Below are positions 27,329 through 36,155 of a stretch of 64,000 bases of DNA, piece by piece. Under the pieces are notes generated by a model. It saw nothing but the letters and a program-made list of their open reading frames with translations, was not told where the DNA came from and did not search any database. Both the position numbers and the translations under genes were made by a program. This DNA is from an uncultured bacterium (GTDB lineage Bacteria; Bacteroidota; Rhodothermia; Rhodothermales; UBA10348). The stretch covers positions 1 to 64,000 of the forward strand of contig CALIKL010000023.1 in NCBI GenBank assembly GCA_938018055.1, written 5' to 3'. The number at the start of each line of letters is the position of its first letter. Position 1 is the stretch's first letter.

Positions 27329-28086
27329 TCGATTGGTTCAAGAACCTGTTTGAACCTGAGAGCAAGGGATCAGCAGAAATCGATCCACCCACGAGTGGCC
27401 GCGAGGGTGTGGATCTCGCCGCGCTGACCGCCGCATTGGGCTGTCCCATTTCAAATGAGGCCCTCTATCGGCAAGCACTCTGCCATCGGTCTCTCCTTAG
27501 AGGCAAGCCGAACGCACACCTGTATTCCAACGAACGACTGGAATATCTGGGCGATGCCGTAGTCGGCTTTCTGGTCGCAGAACATCTTTATGCGGCCTAC
27601 CCGGAGCGCGATGAGGGCTTTCTGACCCGGTTGCGAGCAAAACTCGTCAACGGGCGCGCGCTCGCGGAGCGAGCGCGCGAGATCGACCTGGCATCCTTCA
27701 TGCTGGTGAGCGACAGCCTCAACACTGAGCAACGGGACAGCAACAGCATCCTTGCCGACGCTTTCGAAGCAATCATTGGCGCACTATACCTTGACCAGGG
27801 TCTGGATATGACCCGTGCCTTCGTCGAAAGAACGGTGCTGAGCCATATGGATCTCGACCAACTTGCCAGCGTCAAGGACAACTACAAAAGCATGCTTCTT
27901 GAGATGGTCCAGGCACGTAGCCAGATGCAGCCAGAATACGCCGTCATCTCCGAATCCGGGCCGAGCCACGACAAGCGATTTGTAGTGGCTGTGCTCATCA
28001 ACGGAGAGGAATACGGTCGTGGCGAGGGACGAAGCAAGAAGGGGGCGGAGCAGAAGGCGGCCAACCAGGCCCTGCAGAAGTTTTGA
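27325..28086 (+). CDS. rnc: Ribonuclease III
   Basis: Double-strand-specific endoribonuclease for rRNA and mRNA processing. 253 residues, slightly long because of a ~30-residue N-terminal extension before the catalytic domain. The signature NERLEYLGDAVVGFLVAEHLY (69-89) carries the catalytic Glu/Asp residues. DSNSILADAFEAIIGALYLDQG supplies the second metal-binding pair. The dsRNA-binding domain is at about 180-253 (YKSMLLEMVQARSQMQPEYAVISESGPSHDKRFVVAVLINGEEYGRGEGRSKKGAEQKAANQAL). GTG start overlaps the preceding stop. The next gene, gcvP, is separated by 281 nt containing a terminator. Confidence 0.96.
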   Translation: MIDWFKNLFEPESKGSAEIDPPTSGREGVDLAALTAALGCPISNEALYRQALCHRSLLRGKPNAHLYSNERLEYLGDAVVGFLVAEHLYAAYPERDEGFLTRLRAKLVNGRALAERAREIDLASFMLVSDSLNTEQRDSNSILADAFEAIIGALYLDQGLDMTRAFVERTVLSHMDLDQLASVKDNYKSMLLEMVQARSQMQPEYAVISESGPSHDKRFVVAVLINGEEYGRGEGRSKKGAEQKAANQALQKF

Positions 28087-28197
28087 CTTCCTTGCAGCTG
28101 ACACCTTCCAGCGAATGACGCCCATTCTAACCTGGTATCATGGCGTACTATTCACCTGCTTGCAAAGGAGCATGTAGTTCTCCGTGAAGACGATCAA

Positions 28198-28233
28198 TTC
28201 AAGCAAACTTGAACCATTGTCTGTGTAATTTTG
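28198..28233 (+). promoter_or_regulatory. Inverted repeat and TAATTTTG promoter element upstream of a possible small RNA
   Basis: TTCAAG-caaa-CTTGAA (28198-28213) is a perfect inverted repeat with 6-base arms. Thirteen bases downstream lies TAATTTTG (28226-28233), which matches the Bacteroidetes TAnnTTTG element. The pair could be an operator overlapping a promoter whose transcript would begin near 28240 and run into the terminator at 28293-28318. Confidence 0.4.
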
Positions 28234-28239
28234 CGGACC

Positions 28240-28318
28240 CTTAGTCCTACCTAGGGCCGGATACGATCCTTTTGGATCTTGGTATTCTGTCAACGTGGTC
28301 CACACCACGTCTTTTTTA
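28240..28318 (+). ncRNA. Candidate small RNA or attenuator leader before gcvP
   Basis: Between a promoter-like element and a strong terminator lies about 80 nt containing two local stems. CCCTTAG/CCTAGGG is imperfect, and ATACGATCC-TTT-TGGATC-TTG-GTAT is a stem with a small bulge. The terminator is ACGTGGT-CCAC-ACCACGT followed by CTTTTTT. The gcvP ATG is only 50 nt beyond the T run. It may be an independent sRNA or a conditional leader of gcvP. It does not contain the glycine riboswitch core that I would recognise. Confidence 0.4.
28293..28318 (+). terminator. Factor-independent terminator between rnc and gcvP
   Basis: A perfect 7-bp stem ACGTGGT/ACCACGT with a 4-nt loop is immediately followed by C and six T residues, then ATC. 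This is the strongest terminator in the window on the + strand. It can end the nagZ-like/rnc transcript, or act as an attenuator for gcvP. Confidence 0.8.
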
Positions 28319-28367
28319 TCATCGGTACGCATCCCGTCCGGCGTCCTTACCTAGCTCGGCTGACCAC

Positions 28368-31226
28368 ATGCCCATCCGTCTGAGGTCCACTGACCGCTTT
28401 GTCGACCGCCACATCGGCCCTTCAGAGGCCGACATCCAGGCCATGCTCGAAACGATCGGAGTTGACTCGTTGGAGTCCCTGATCGACGACACCCTTCCGG
28501 CCAGCATCCGCATGCAAGGAGACCTGCAGCTCCCGGAGGCACTCAGTGAAACTGATCTGCTTAAGCGCGCAAGAGAACTTGCGGATCAAAATGAGTGGTT
28601 TCGTTCCTATATCGGCATGGGATACCACGGTACGGTAACCCCACCGGTCGTTCAGCGTGGTATTCTTGAGAATCCTTCTTGGTACACGCAGTACACACCC
28701 TACCAGGCGGAAATTGCTCAGGGTCGCCTTGAAGCGCTCCTCAACTTCCAGACGGTCATCATGGATCTGACCGGAATGGAAATCGCAAACGCTTCGCTCT
28801 TGGACGAAGGGACCGCAGCTGCCGAGGCGATGATGATGTTCCACCGGCAGACGAAGCGTAGCGGACGCAACCGGTTCTTTGTATCCGAAGCATGCCATCC
28901 GCAAACCATTGCTGTTGTCGAGGCCCGCGCCGTGCCCCTCGGGATCGAAGTGGAAATTGGTGACCATCGCTCCTTCTCCTTTACCGATGAATGCTTTGGG
29001 GCGCTGGTCCAGTATCCGGCTTCCGACGGGGAAGTATTCGATTACACGGCTTTCTGTGAGGACGCTCACGCGAAAAAGGCGTTCGTGGTCGTGGCCGCCG
29101 ATCTCATGAGCCTCACGCTGTTGAAAGCGCCTGGCCAGTTCGGAGCTGATGCAGCCATCGGCTCGACACAGCGATTCGGCGTTCCTCCGGGATTCGGAGG
29201 TCCTCATGCGGCCTATTTCGGAACGAAGGAGTCCTTCAAACGCCAAGTGCCTGGGCGCATCATTGGCGTAAGCGTGGACGCTGATGGTAATACCGCTTTG
29301 CGTATGGCTCTGCAGACGCGCGAGCAGCATATCCGTCGCGACAAAGCCACATCAAACATTTGTACGGCCCAGGTATTACTGGCGGTCATCGCCAGCATGT
29401 ACGCGGTCTACCATGGTGCAGACGGACTCAAAGCCATTGCTACCCGCATCCATGACATGACGCGCTTGCTGGCGAAAGGCCTTTCCCGCGCGGGTCTCAC
29501 CGTTCGTCATGATGATTTCTTTGACACGATCCGCGTGGATGGTGCCGATCACGTGGCTGTGCGTGAGCAAGCCCTGGCTCATCGTATCAATCTTCGTTAT
29601 TTCGAAGACGGATCAATCGGTGTATCGATTGATGAAACCGTCGAAGCCGCAGACCTGACCGACCTACTGACCGTATTCGGTATCGAAGCCGCCGCGTCTC
29701 TCGTAGACGAATTGGCCGGTGCCATGGAGTCTGGCTACTCCGGTGCCCTTCCGCGCGAAAGTCAATACATGACCGCTCGCGTGTTTGAGGAGCACCGCTC
29801 TGAGGCAGCATTAACGCGCTACATGCATCATCTGTCGACGAAGGATCTCTCGCTGACCACCAGCATGATTGCGCTCGGATCGTGCACGATGAAGCTCAAT
29901 GCTGTTGCCGAGCTCATGCCCATAACGATGCCTGCATTCAATCAGCTGCATCCGTTTGCGCCTGCTGATCAGGCCTCCGGATATCACGAGATGATGCAGG
30001 AGCTGCGTACCTGGCTCAATGAAATTACCGGTTTCGCAGCAACTTCCCTGCAGCCCAACTCGGGTGCCTCCGGCGAATATGCCGGACTGATGGTCATACG
30101 GGCCTATCACGAATCACGCGATGATGGACATCGTCACGTGTGCCTCATTCCATCCTCTGCTCACGGAACGAATCCGGCTTCTGCTGTCATGGCTGGCATG
30201 CAGGTCGTTGTTGTGGCATGTGACGACGATGGAAATATTGATGTTGAAGATCTGCGTACCAAAGCTGAGGAGGCTGGCGACAATCTTTCCTCGCTGATGA
30301 TCACGTATCCGTCCACACATGGCGTCTTCGAAGAGTCCGTTGCAGAAATCTGTGACATCGTGCACCAGTATGGTGGTCAGGTCTACATGGACGGCGCCAA
30401 CATGAATGCCCAGGTCGGCCTGTGCCGTCCGGGCGACATTGGCGCAGATGTATGCCACCTCAACCTGCATAAAACGTTCGCCATTCCTCATGGCGGTGGC
30501 GGACCTGGTGTAGGTCCGATCTGCGTAGCGGCCCATCTCGCTGAGTTTCTGCCGGGGCATCCCCTCGTGGAGGCCGGTGGCTCCATCGGGCCCGTCGCAG
30601 CAGCGCCATTTGGTAGTGCCTCCATCCTCTTGATTTCCTGGGCCTACATTGCCATGCTGGGCGCAGAGGGACTCAAGAAATCAACACAAGTCGCCATCCT
30701 GAATGCCAACTACATGGCGCATCGCCTGAAAGAACACTACGACGTGCTCTACAAAGGCAAGAATGATCGTGTCGCTCACGAATACATCCTCGATCTTCGA
30801 TCTCTGCGTCAAAACACGACGTTGACCGAGGTCGATGTTGCCAAGCGGCTTATGGATTACGGTTTCCATGCCCCAACCATGTCGTGGCCGGTGGTCGGTA
30901 CCGTGATGGTCGAGCCTACCGAAAGCGAGAACAAGGCTGAACTGGATCGCTTCGTCGAAGCCATGACCTCCATCCGAGCAGAAATCCAGGAGGTTGAGCT
31001 GGGACTGGTGGAAGGCGAAACCTCGGTTCTGGCCAACGCCCCGCATACGGCGGCCATGGTCACCGCCGAAGCGTGGGAGCAAGCCTATTCCCGCGAACGG
31101 GCGGCCTGGCCTGCTTCCTGGTCGCACAGCCACAAATTCTGGCCAACCGTCCGCCGCGTCAACGATGCGCAGGGTGACCGCAACCTGGTATGTTCTTGCC
31201 TGCCGCTGGAAGCATACGAAGGCTGA
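28368..31226 (+). CDS. gcvP: Glycine dehydrogenase (aminomethyl-transferring), P protein
   Basis: PLP-dependent decarboxylation of glycine and transfer of the aminomethyl group to GcvH. I start at ATG 28368 ([27 protein letters not shown]), giving 952 residues, the single-chain form. The N half contains [50 protein letters not shown]. The C half has the PLP Lys at about residue 702 in [16 protein letters not shown]. The conserved end [21 protein letters not shown] is intact. It is convergent with mvaB, with only 5 nt between stops. Confidence 0.97.
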   Translation: MPIRLRSTDRFVDRHIGPSEADIQAMLETIGVDSLESLIDDTLPASIRMQGDLQLPEALSETDLLKRARELADQNEWFRSYIGMGYHGTVTPPVVQRGILENPSWYTQYTPYQAEIAQGRLEALLNFQTVIMDLTGMEIANASLLDEGTAAAEAMMMFHRQTKRSGRNRFFVSEACHPQTIAVVEARAVPLGIEVEIGDHRSFSFTDECFGALVQYPASDGEVFDYTAFCEDAHAKKAFVVVAADLMSLTLLKAPGQFGADAAIGSTQRFGVPPGFGGPHAAYFGTKESFKRQVPGRIIGVSVDADGNTALRMALQTREQHIRRDKATSNICTAQVLLAVIASMYAVYHGADGLKAIATRIHDMTRLLAKGLSRAGLTVRHDDFFDTIRVDGADHVAVREQALAHRINLRYFEDGSIGVSIDETVEAADLTDLLTVFGIEAAASLVDELAGAMESGYSGALPRESQYMTARVFEEHRSEAALTRYMHHLSTKDLSLTTSMIALGSCTMKLNAVAELMPITMPAFNQLHPFAPADQASGYHEMMQELRTWLNEITGFAATSLQPNSGASGEYAGLMVIRAYHESRDDGHRHVCLIPSSAHGTNPASAVMAGMQVVVVACDDDGNIDVEDLRTKAEEAGDNLSSLMITYPSTHGVFEESVAEICDIVHQYGGQVYMDGANMNAQVGLCRPGDIGADVCHLNLHKTFAIPHGGGGPGVGPICVAAHLAEFLPGHPLVEAGGSIGPVAAAPFGSASILLISWAYIAMLGAEGLKKSTQVAILNANYMAHRLKEHYDVLYKGKNDRVAHEYILDLRSLRQNTTLTEVDVAKRLMDYGFHAPTMSWPVVGTVMVEPTESENKAELDRFVEAMTSIRAEIQEVELGLVEGETSVLANAPHTAAMVTAEAWEQAYSRERAAWPASWSHSHKFWPTVRRVNDAQGDRNLVCSCLPLEAYEG

Positions 31227-31231
31227 TCCGC

Positions 31232-32134
31232 TCAGTCGTTCAACGTATACAGCTTTCCGGACAGGGGATGCCCTACGTGTTCGGCAATCATTCGTGACAC
31301 CTGGCTCACGCGCGCGATATCAATCCCGGTGCTCAGGCCAGACTGTTCCAGTGCCCAGACGACATCTTCTGTCGCGACATTCCCTGTTGCACCCGGGATG
31401 AACGGGCACCCACCCATTCCTCCGAGTGAAACATCAAACCGATCCACACCGACCTGGACAGCCGCCAGGATGTTGGCAATGCCGAGTCCTCGCGTGTCGT
31501 GCAGATGGAGCACGATAGGATGATCTGTCTCAGAGCGAACGGCCGACACGGTGTCCCGGATCGATTCCGGATTCGCCAGCCCCGTTGAGTCGGCCAGGGA
31601 AAAAGACTCAAGTGGTAGCGAAGCAAAATGGGCAGCAAGTGCTCGTATCGTGTCGAGCCCTGTATCTCCCGGCTGTTTGTATCCCCAAACGGTTTGCAGA
31701 CCAAGTTGCATCTGCATTCCAGCCTGAATAGCTCGTTCCACCATGCTGCTGGCGCGGGACACCCCTTCTTCCACGCTCATGTTGGCATTATCACGACCAT
31801 GTTGCTCATGGGTCGCGATGGACAAATCAACAAAAGACAATCCGGCGCTGGCGGCACGATCTACGCCCCGTTCATTGAGAGCAAGACCCGAGCATATCAC
31901 CTGCTCATGCGAAGCAAACTTGTCAGCAATCTGCTCTGCGTCAGACATTTGTGGTACCCGTCCCGGGTGTACAAACGACGTGATTTGGACGCGTCTCAAT
32001 CCAGCATCGATGAGCCCCTGAATCGCCTCCACTTTAAGCTCGGTTGGAATCGGTACGGCCTCAAACTGAAACCCATCCCGTGGTCCTACTTCGCATAGTG
32101 AGATCGTCTTCGGTGTCGATTGGAGTTCCGTCAT
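31232..32134 (-). CDS. mvaB: Hydroxymethylglutaryl-CoA lyase
   Basis: HMG-CoA lyase cleaves HMG-CoA to acetyl-CoA and acetoacetate in leucine and ketone-body metabolism. 300 residues with the DRE-TIM barrel motifs: LCEVGPRDGFQFE (catalytic Arg-Asp), RRVQITSFVHPGRVPQMSDAEQI, VLHLHDTRGLGIANILAAVQVGVDRFDVSLGGMGGCPFIPGATGNVATEDV. The HxH metal ligands and the GGCP catalytic Cys loop are specific for this family versus citramalate or isopropylmalate synthases. Biotin-dependent acyl-CoA carboxylase partners of leucine degradation are not nearby. Confidence 0.9.
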   Translation of the reverse strand: MTELQSTPKTISLCEVGPRDGFQFEAVPIPTELKVEAIQGLIDAGLRRVQITSFVHPGRVPQMSDAEQIADKFASHEQVICSGLALNERGVDRAASAGLSFVDLSIATHEQHGRDNANMSVEEGVSRASSMVERAIQAGMQMQLGLQTVWGYKQPGDTGLDTIRALAAHFASLPLESFSLADSTGLANPESIRDTVSAVRSETDHPIVLHLHDTRGLGIANILAAVQVGVDRFDVSLGGMGGCPFIPGATGNVATEDVVWALEQSGLSTGIDIARVSQVSRMIAEHVGHPLSGKLYTLND

Positions 32135-32450
32135 CGGATGCGGTTGGCAAATTGGGGACCGACCACGATGGCCGATCTGGTCAACAGACCCCGTTGAGGA
32201 TCAAAGGGTTCCGGACCACAAGGCTGCCAGAATAGCAAAGCGGGAGCAGGCAGTGCCTGCTCCCGCTTAAGCTGAAGAGGTGTGATCCCTGCCCCACCCA
32301 CCTAGAAATAGCAGGGACCACACGAGCTGGAGGAGGTAGCTCTACATCTTCAGATTGTGTCTTCGTTTTGAAATGAAGGAATACTCCTTCATGTTGACGA
32401 TGGCCGGGATGTGGACCGAAACCAACCGTCAGCGGTGTTCAGGGTATGAA
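32135..32450. other. 316-nt gene-free gap with three hairpins
   Basis: No convincing ORF or promoter is seen. Three stem-loops are packed into 154 nt. One is AGCGGGAGCAGG-cagtg-CCTGCTCCCGCT (32239-32267). The second is GTGTGaTCCCTGC with GCAGGGAcCACAC (32280-32323, 13 positions with one mismatch). The third is ATGAAGGA-atac-TCCTTCAT (32373-32392). They lie downstream of the minus-strand 88-residue gene and upstream of mvaB. The first or last may act as terminators, though none has a good T run. Confidence 0.6.
32239..32267 (-). terminator. Strong hairpin between the orphan gene and mvaB
   Basis: A perfect 12-bp G+C-rich stem with a 5-nt loop, AGCGGGAGCAGG/CCTGCTCCCGCT. On the minus strand it is followed by TTGCTATTC, so the T tract is weak. 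It may be a terminator or an RNA-stabilising 3' structure. Confidence 0.4.
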
Positions 32451-32717
32451 TCAGGCTGCTCGCGAAGCACGGAGTTCCGAGAGCAAGCCCACTACTTCAG
32501 CGCTCAGGTCCTGATCAGACAACCAAGCCAATTGACCGGACAATGCCTCATTGGCAATGCGAGCAATAGCCATCCGCTCACTGATCGAGACTCCCTTTGC
32601 GTCAAGTACCTGATTGAGTCGGTCCCATTGTGATTCTGTGATCTGGCCGCTTACGTAGCGAGCAAGCAGAAGCATGAAAGCTGACTGTCGGGCGAGCGAT
32701 GCGTGTACTGGAGTCAT
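32451..32717 (-). CDS. Small helical protein of unknown function (88 residues)
   Basis: I choose the ATG at 32717, which gives MTPVHASLARQSAFMLLLARYVSGQITESQWDRLNQVLDAKG and onward; the ORF track starts 87 nt earlier. The product is predicted all-helical, with alternating hydrophobic and charged residues (ISERMAIARIANEALSGQLAWLSDQDLSAEVVGLLSELRASRAA). There is no signal or membrane segment, and I do not recognise a family. Composition is consistent with a real protein rather than a shadow. It stands alone, about 380 nt after the aminotransferase gene on the same strand. Its upstream and downstream regions are rich in hairpins. No clear Shine-Dalgarno precedes the ATG. Confidence 0.5.
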   Translation of the reverse strand: MTPVHASLARQSAFMLLLARYVSGQITESQWDRLNQVLDAKGVSISERMAIARIANEALSGQLAWLSDQDLSAEVVGLLSELRASRAA

Positions 32718-33099
32718 GACGGTGTCGTTTGGTTGAGAGCGTGATGTCCAATGAACTACCCGGTTCCTGAACAACAACCGGGCCTGTCTATCTCGAAGAC
32801 ACACATACCGTCAGGCCCGTAACCACATCACAGCGGGAATTACAGCCGCACTACCTTCATAAATGAAGCCGGACTCACTTTTTTACCCATTGTGCTGCAA
32901 TTATTTACAGGCTCTAATCAAAAGAGATAACACCATTTGAAGCGTTGATCTCATGCCCTGGTGATACCCGATAAACCCATCGATTTCCGAGCACTAAGAT
33001 TGTCCTATCTGCTGGACGCACCCGGTAACGGCCGTCTTCCTGTCCGGACGAATCGACTTCCCTGCTCCGTAGAGCGCGGACTGAAATACGTGCCGCAGC
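32718..33099 (-). other. Structured leader region upstream of the 88-residue gene
   Basis: This 382-nt gap holds no credible ORF. Read on the minus strand toward the orphan gene it contains three hairpins: CTTCAT-tt-ATGAAG (32856-32869), CGGGCCTG paired with CAGGCCCG (32813-32820 with 32780-32787), and CCCGGTT-gttgttcagg-AACCGGG (32777-32783 with 32760-32766). The last two share the bases 32780-32783, so they cannot form together. The arrangement resembles a two-state leader or attenuator. An A/T-rich stretch near 32880-32930 could hold the promoter. Confidence 0.45.
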
Positions 33100-34581
33100 C
33101 TACGCAGAAACAGGTGACCTTCCAATCTCGAACCACCCCGATACATCCACGCCATCTTCCCCATGTTTGTGCGTGTACTCATTCGTCGAGGAATTGTAAT
33201 CGTAGTCATCGGCCCACGCATCGACGTTGGCAGCGATTTCCTCGAGCGCAGTCAGGACGTAATCAAGTTCAGCATCGGTCATGGTCGGGTGCAGCGACAG
33301 ACGTACCCATCCGGGCTTATTGGCCAGAAAGCCGTCATTGATCTGATCCGTGATACGCTTGGAGTGCTCGCGATCCACGTGAAGCAAATAGTGACCATAA
33401 GTACCTGCACATGAACAGCCGCCGCGCGTCTGAATGCCGTAGCGGTCGTTGAGCAACTTGACGATCAGGTTGTAGTGAACGTCGTTGATATAGAAGGAAA
33501 TGACGCCCAGGCGCTCCTCAATGTTGTCGGCCAGGATGTTCAAGCCCGGAATGGCTCGCATGCGAGGAAAGGCCTGCGCCAACAGCTCGTTTTCACGTGC
33601 CATGATGCGATTCGTACCCATTTCCTCTTTCAACTTGATGGCCAACGCGGCACGGATGGTTTGCAGGAAGGCTGGTGTTCCGCCGTCCTCACGGTCCTCG
33701 ATATTCTCGACAAACCGGTGCTCGCCCCACGGATTCGTCCAATCTACCGTCCCACCACCGGGGTGGTCGGGAACGCGGTTCTTGTTCAGGTCTGCATTGA
33801 CGACCATAATGCCGCTCGACCCGGGGCCACCAAGGAATTTATGGGGCGAAAAGAAAATGGCATCAAGTCGCGCCATCTCATCCTGAGGATGCATGTTGAT
33901 GTCTTCGTACGGCGCATTGGCTGCAAAGTCCACAAAACACCAGCCGCCATGCTCATGCATGACCCGCGAAAGCTCGTGATAGGGCACGTGGACCCCCGTC
34001 ACGTTCGAACAGGCCGTGAACGACCCGATAAGTGGGCGACCCTCGTACTTCACGATCTCCCGCTTCAAATTCTCCACAGCACAATGACCATCATGATCCG
34101 GATCGATCCAGACGAGATCTACCAATGATTCGATCCACGAAGTATGATTGGAGTGGTGTTCCATGTGCGTGATGAAAACGACAGGGCGTTTTTCATCCGG
34201 GATGGATACATATGGCGCTACTTGTTCAGGAATCCGAACACCGATAATGCGCTGTAGCTTGTTGATCACTCCCGTCATTCCGGACCCGGCCGAAATGATG
34301 ATGTCATTTGGACCGGCTCCCACATGCCGCTTGATGATATTGCGGGCCTCACGGTAGGCGCGGGTCATGGACGTTCCCGTCACACTCGTTTCGGTGTGCG
34401 TATTTCCAACGTACGGTCCGATCATATCCGAAAGACAGGATTCGATGGGGCCGTACAGACGACCGCTGGCGATCCAGTCTGCATAGACGATCTGCTTTTC
34501 TCCGTAGGGTCCCTCGAAGGTGTGGTCGATACCGACAATCTGACGTCGAAACGGCTCGAAGTACTGCTCAAGCGAGGACAT
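33100..34581 (-). CDS. Class V aminotransferase-fold PLP enzyme (cysteine-desulfurase-like)
   Basis: 493 residues of the fold-type I, class V aminotransferase family that includes SufS/IscS, kynureninase and isopenicillin epimerases. Motifs are VYADWIASGRLYGPIE and NTHTETSVTGTSMTRAYREARNIIKRHVGAGPNDIIISAGSGMTGVINKL. It also has ITHMEHHSNHTSWIE, CFVDFAANAPYEDINMHP (PLP-binding Asp), and Lys248 in FFSPHKFLGGPGSSGIMV. A Cys-containing loop, QTRGGCSCAGTYGHYLL, sits where group II desulfurases have their catalytic Cys. It is longer than SufS (about 410), so the true substrate is uncertain. No suf or isc genes are adjacent. Confidence 0.8.
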   Translation of the reverse strand: MSSLEQYFEPFRRQIVGIDHTFEGPYGEKQIVYADWIASGRLYGPIESCLSDMIGPYVGNTHTETSVTGTSMTRAYREARNIIKRHVGAGPNDIIISAGSGMTGVINKLQRIIGVRIPEQVAPYVSIPDEKRPVVFITHMEHHSNHTSWIESLVDLVWIDPDHDGHCAVENLKREIVKYEGRPLIGSFTACSNVTGVHVPYHELSRVMHEHGGWCFVDFAANAPYEDINMHPQDEMARLDAIFFSPHKFLGGPGSSGIMVVNADLNKNRVPDHPGGGTVDWTNPWGEHRFVENIEDREDGGTPAFLQTIRAALAIKLKEEMGTNRIMARENELLAQAFPRMRAIPGLNILADNIEERLGVISFYINDVHYNLIVKLLNDRYGIQTRGGCSCAGTYGHYLLHVDREHSKRITDQINDGFLANKPGWVRLSLHPTMTDAELDYVLTALEEIAANVDAWADDYDYNSSTNEYTHKHGEDGVDVSGWFEIGRSPVSA

Positions 34582-34676
34582 GACGGATCGGGGACTGGTT
34601 CTGGAGGAGCGATTCCGGTAGAGTCATATCGGAAGCGCAGGCGCACAGCGGACCAGAAAATACAAATCGTGGCGGA

Positions 34677-36152
34677 TCAGGAAAGAACGATCTCCTTACG
34701 GAGTCGGGCGACCGGAATGCCTTGCTGTTCGCGATACTTGGTAACCGTGCGGCGAGCAATGTGGAATCCTTTTTCCTCCAGCATGTTCGCGATGCGCTGA
34801 TCGGACAGTGGTTTCTTCTTGTCCTCTTCAGAAATGATGCGTTCGATGAGGGCTTTAACCTCCTTGTTCGAGACTTCTTCGCCCGAATCCGTAGAGAGTC
34901 CTTCAGAAAAGAAATGCTTGAGTTCGTACACACCAAACTCGGTTTGAACGTATTTGCCATTTACAACACGGGATATCGTTGAGATGTCCATTTTGATCAT
35001 CTCGGCGATATCCTTCAGGATCATCGGCTTGAGGCTTCCTTCGCCTTTACGGAAAAACTCTTCCTGGCGCTCCACGATCGCGTGCATGACCGAAAGCATG
35101 GTCTGCCGGCGCTGATTGATGGAGTTGATGAACCAGCGAGCGGACTCGAATTTCGATTTCAGGAATTGTTGGGTTTCCCCATCGTATGATGCGCGGCCCT
35201 TTTTCTTGTCGGCAACTACCTTCTCCAGCATGTTATGGTAATGCTTGGAGACGCGAAGTTCGGGGGCATTCCCTGCATTCAGGGTAATGATGAATTCGTC
35301 CTCCTCCACGCGTACCGTAAAGTCCGGCGTGATGTAGTTCTCCGAGGCAGTGAATTCTCCTTCTCCTGGCTTCGGGTTGAGGCGCTGCACCAGTTCGAAG
35401 GCGTCTTTCAGCTCATATCCCTCTACTCCGAGTCGACGCATGATCTGGTCGAAATGCTTCATGGTGAACGCTTTATAGGCGTGCGTCAACATTTCGATGG
35501 CGACGTCGCGGCCCGGGACCTCCTCGGGCAGCATATCGAGCTGGACCAGCAAGCATTCGCGGAGGTCGCGGGCCGCAACCCCAACCGGTTCCAGTCGCTG
35601 GATGCGGTAGAGCATGGTCTCCACATCGTCCTCCGAAAGCATGATGCCCTGGTTGAAGGCGACGTCATCGACAATGGATTCCAGTGGACGACGCAAATAA
35701 CCGTCTTCGTCAATCGATCCGATGATCTGCTCAGCAATCAGATCTTCCTGCTCGTTCAGCTGCAGGAAGGAAAGCTGATCCCGAAGCGATTCAACCATAC
35801 TGCTGACGGATACGAGCGGGGTTTCGCGCTGTTCTTCTTCAGCGGAATGATCCACTGCGGCTTTGTAACCGTAGAGGTCATCCTCGGTATCGAGGAATTC
35901 CTCCCAGTCGTAGTCGTCTTCCGCATGCTCGTCTTCTGCCTCGAGGACATCATCAAATTGGTCATCCTCGGCCTGCTCGTCGAGCAATTCTTCCAGCTCA
36001 TCCTCGCCCTCTTCGAGCAGCGGATTGACTTCAAGTTCCTGCTTGATACGCTGCTCCAATGCAAGCGTGGGCAGCTGCAGCAGTTTGATGTACTGGATCT
36101 GCTGGGGCGATAGCCTCTGTTGAAGAGATTGACGTTGCTGGAGATTGAGCAT
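34677..36152 (-). CDS. rpoN: RNA polymerase sigma-54 factor
   Basis: Sigma-54 directs polymerase to -24/-12 promoters that need AAA+ activators. 491 residues. Region I is the Gln/Leu-rich N-terminus MLNLQQRQSLQQRLSPQQIQYIKLLQLPTLALEQRIKQELEVNPLLEE. An acidic region II (about 48-110, for example EDDQFDDVLEAEDEHAEDDYDWEE) follows. The core-binding domain, the helix-turn-helix (RVVNGKYVQTEFGVYELKHFFSEG) and the C-terminal RpoN box ARRTVTKYRE come after. All functional parts are intact. It starts 3 nt after the DUF3109 gene stop, so the two are likely one transcript. Confidence 0.97.
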   Translation of the reverse strand: MLNLQQRQSLQQRLSPQQIQYIKLLQLPTLALEQRIKQELEVNPLLEEGEDELEELLDEQAEDDQFDDVLEAEDEHAEDDYDWEEFLDTEDDLYGYKAAVDHSAEEEQRETPLVSVSSMVESLRDQLSFLQLNEQEDLIAEQIIGSIDEDGYLRRPLESIVDDVAFNQGIMLSEDDVETMLYRIQRLEPVGVAARDLRECLLVQLDMLPEEVPGRDVAIEMLTHAYKAFTMKHFDQIMRRLGVEGYELKDAFELVQRLNPKPGEGEFTASENYITPDFTVRVEEDEFIITLNAGNAPELRVSKHYHNMLEKVVADKKKGRASYDGETQQFLKSKFESARWFINSINQRRQTMLSVMHAIVERQEEFFRKGEGSLKPMILKDIAEMIKMDISTISRVVNGKYVQTEFGVYELKHFFSEGLSTDSGEEVSNKEVKALIERIISEEDKKKPLSDQRIANMLEEKGFHIARRTVTKYREQQGIPVARLRKEIVLS

Positions 36153-36155
36153 GGA

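Noticed and set aside
28240-28318. Glycine riboswitch upstream of gcvP
   Set aside because: The conserved glycine aptamer elements could not be found; only generic hairpins and a terminator are seen.
35235-36113. 292-residue ORF on the + strand inside rpoN
   Set aside because: Shadow of the well-supported rpoN frame; repetitive Gln/Phe/Leu composition comes from the acidic region.
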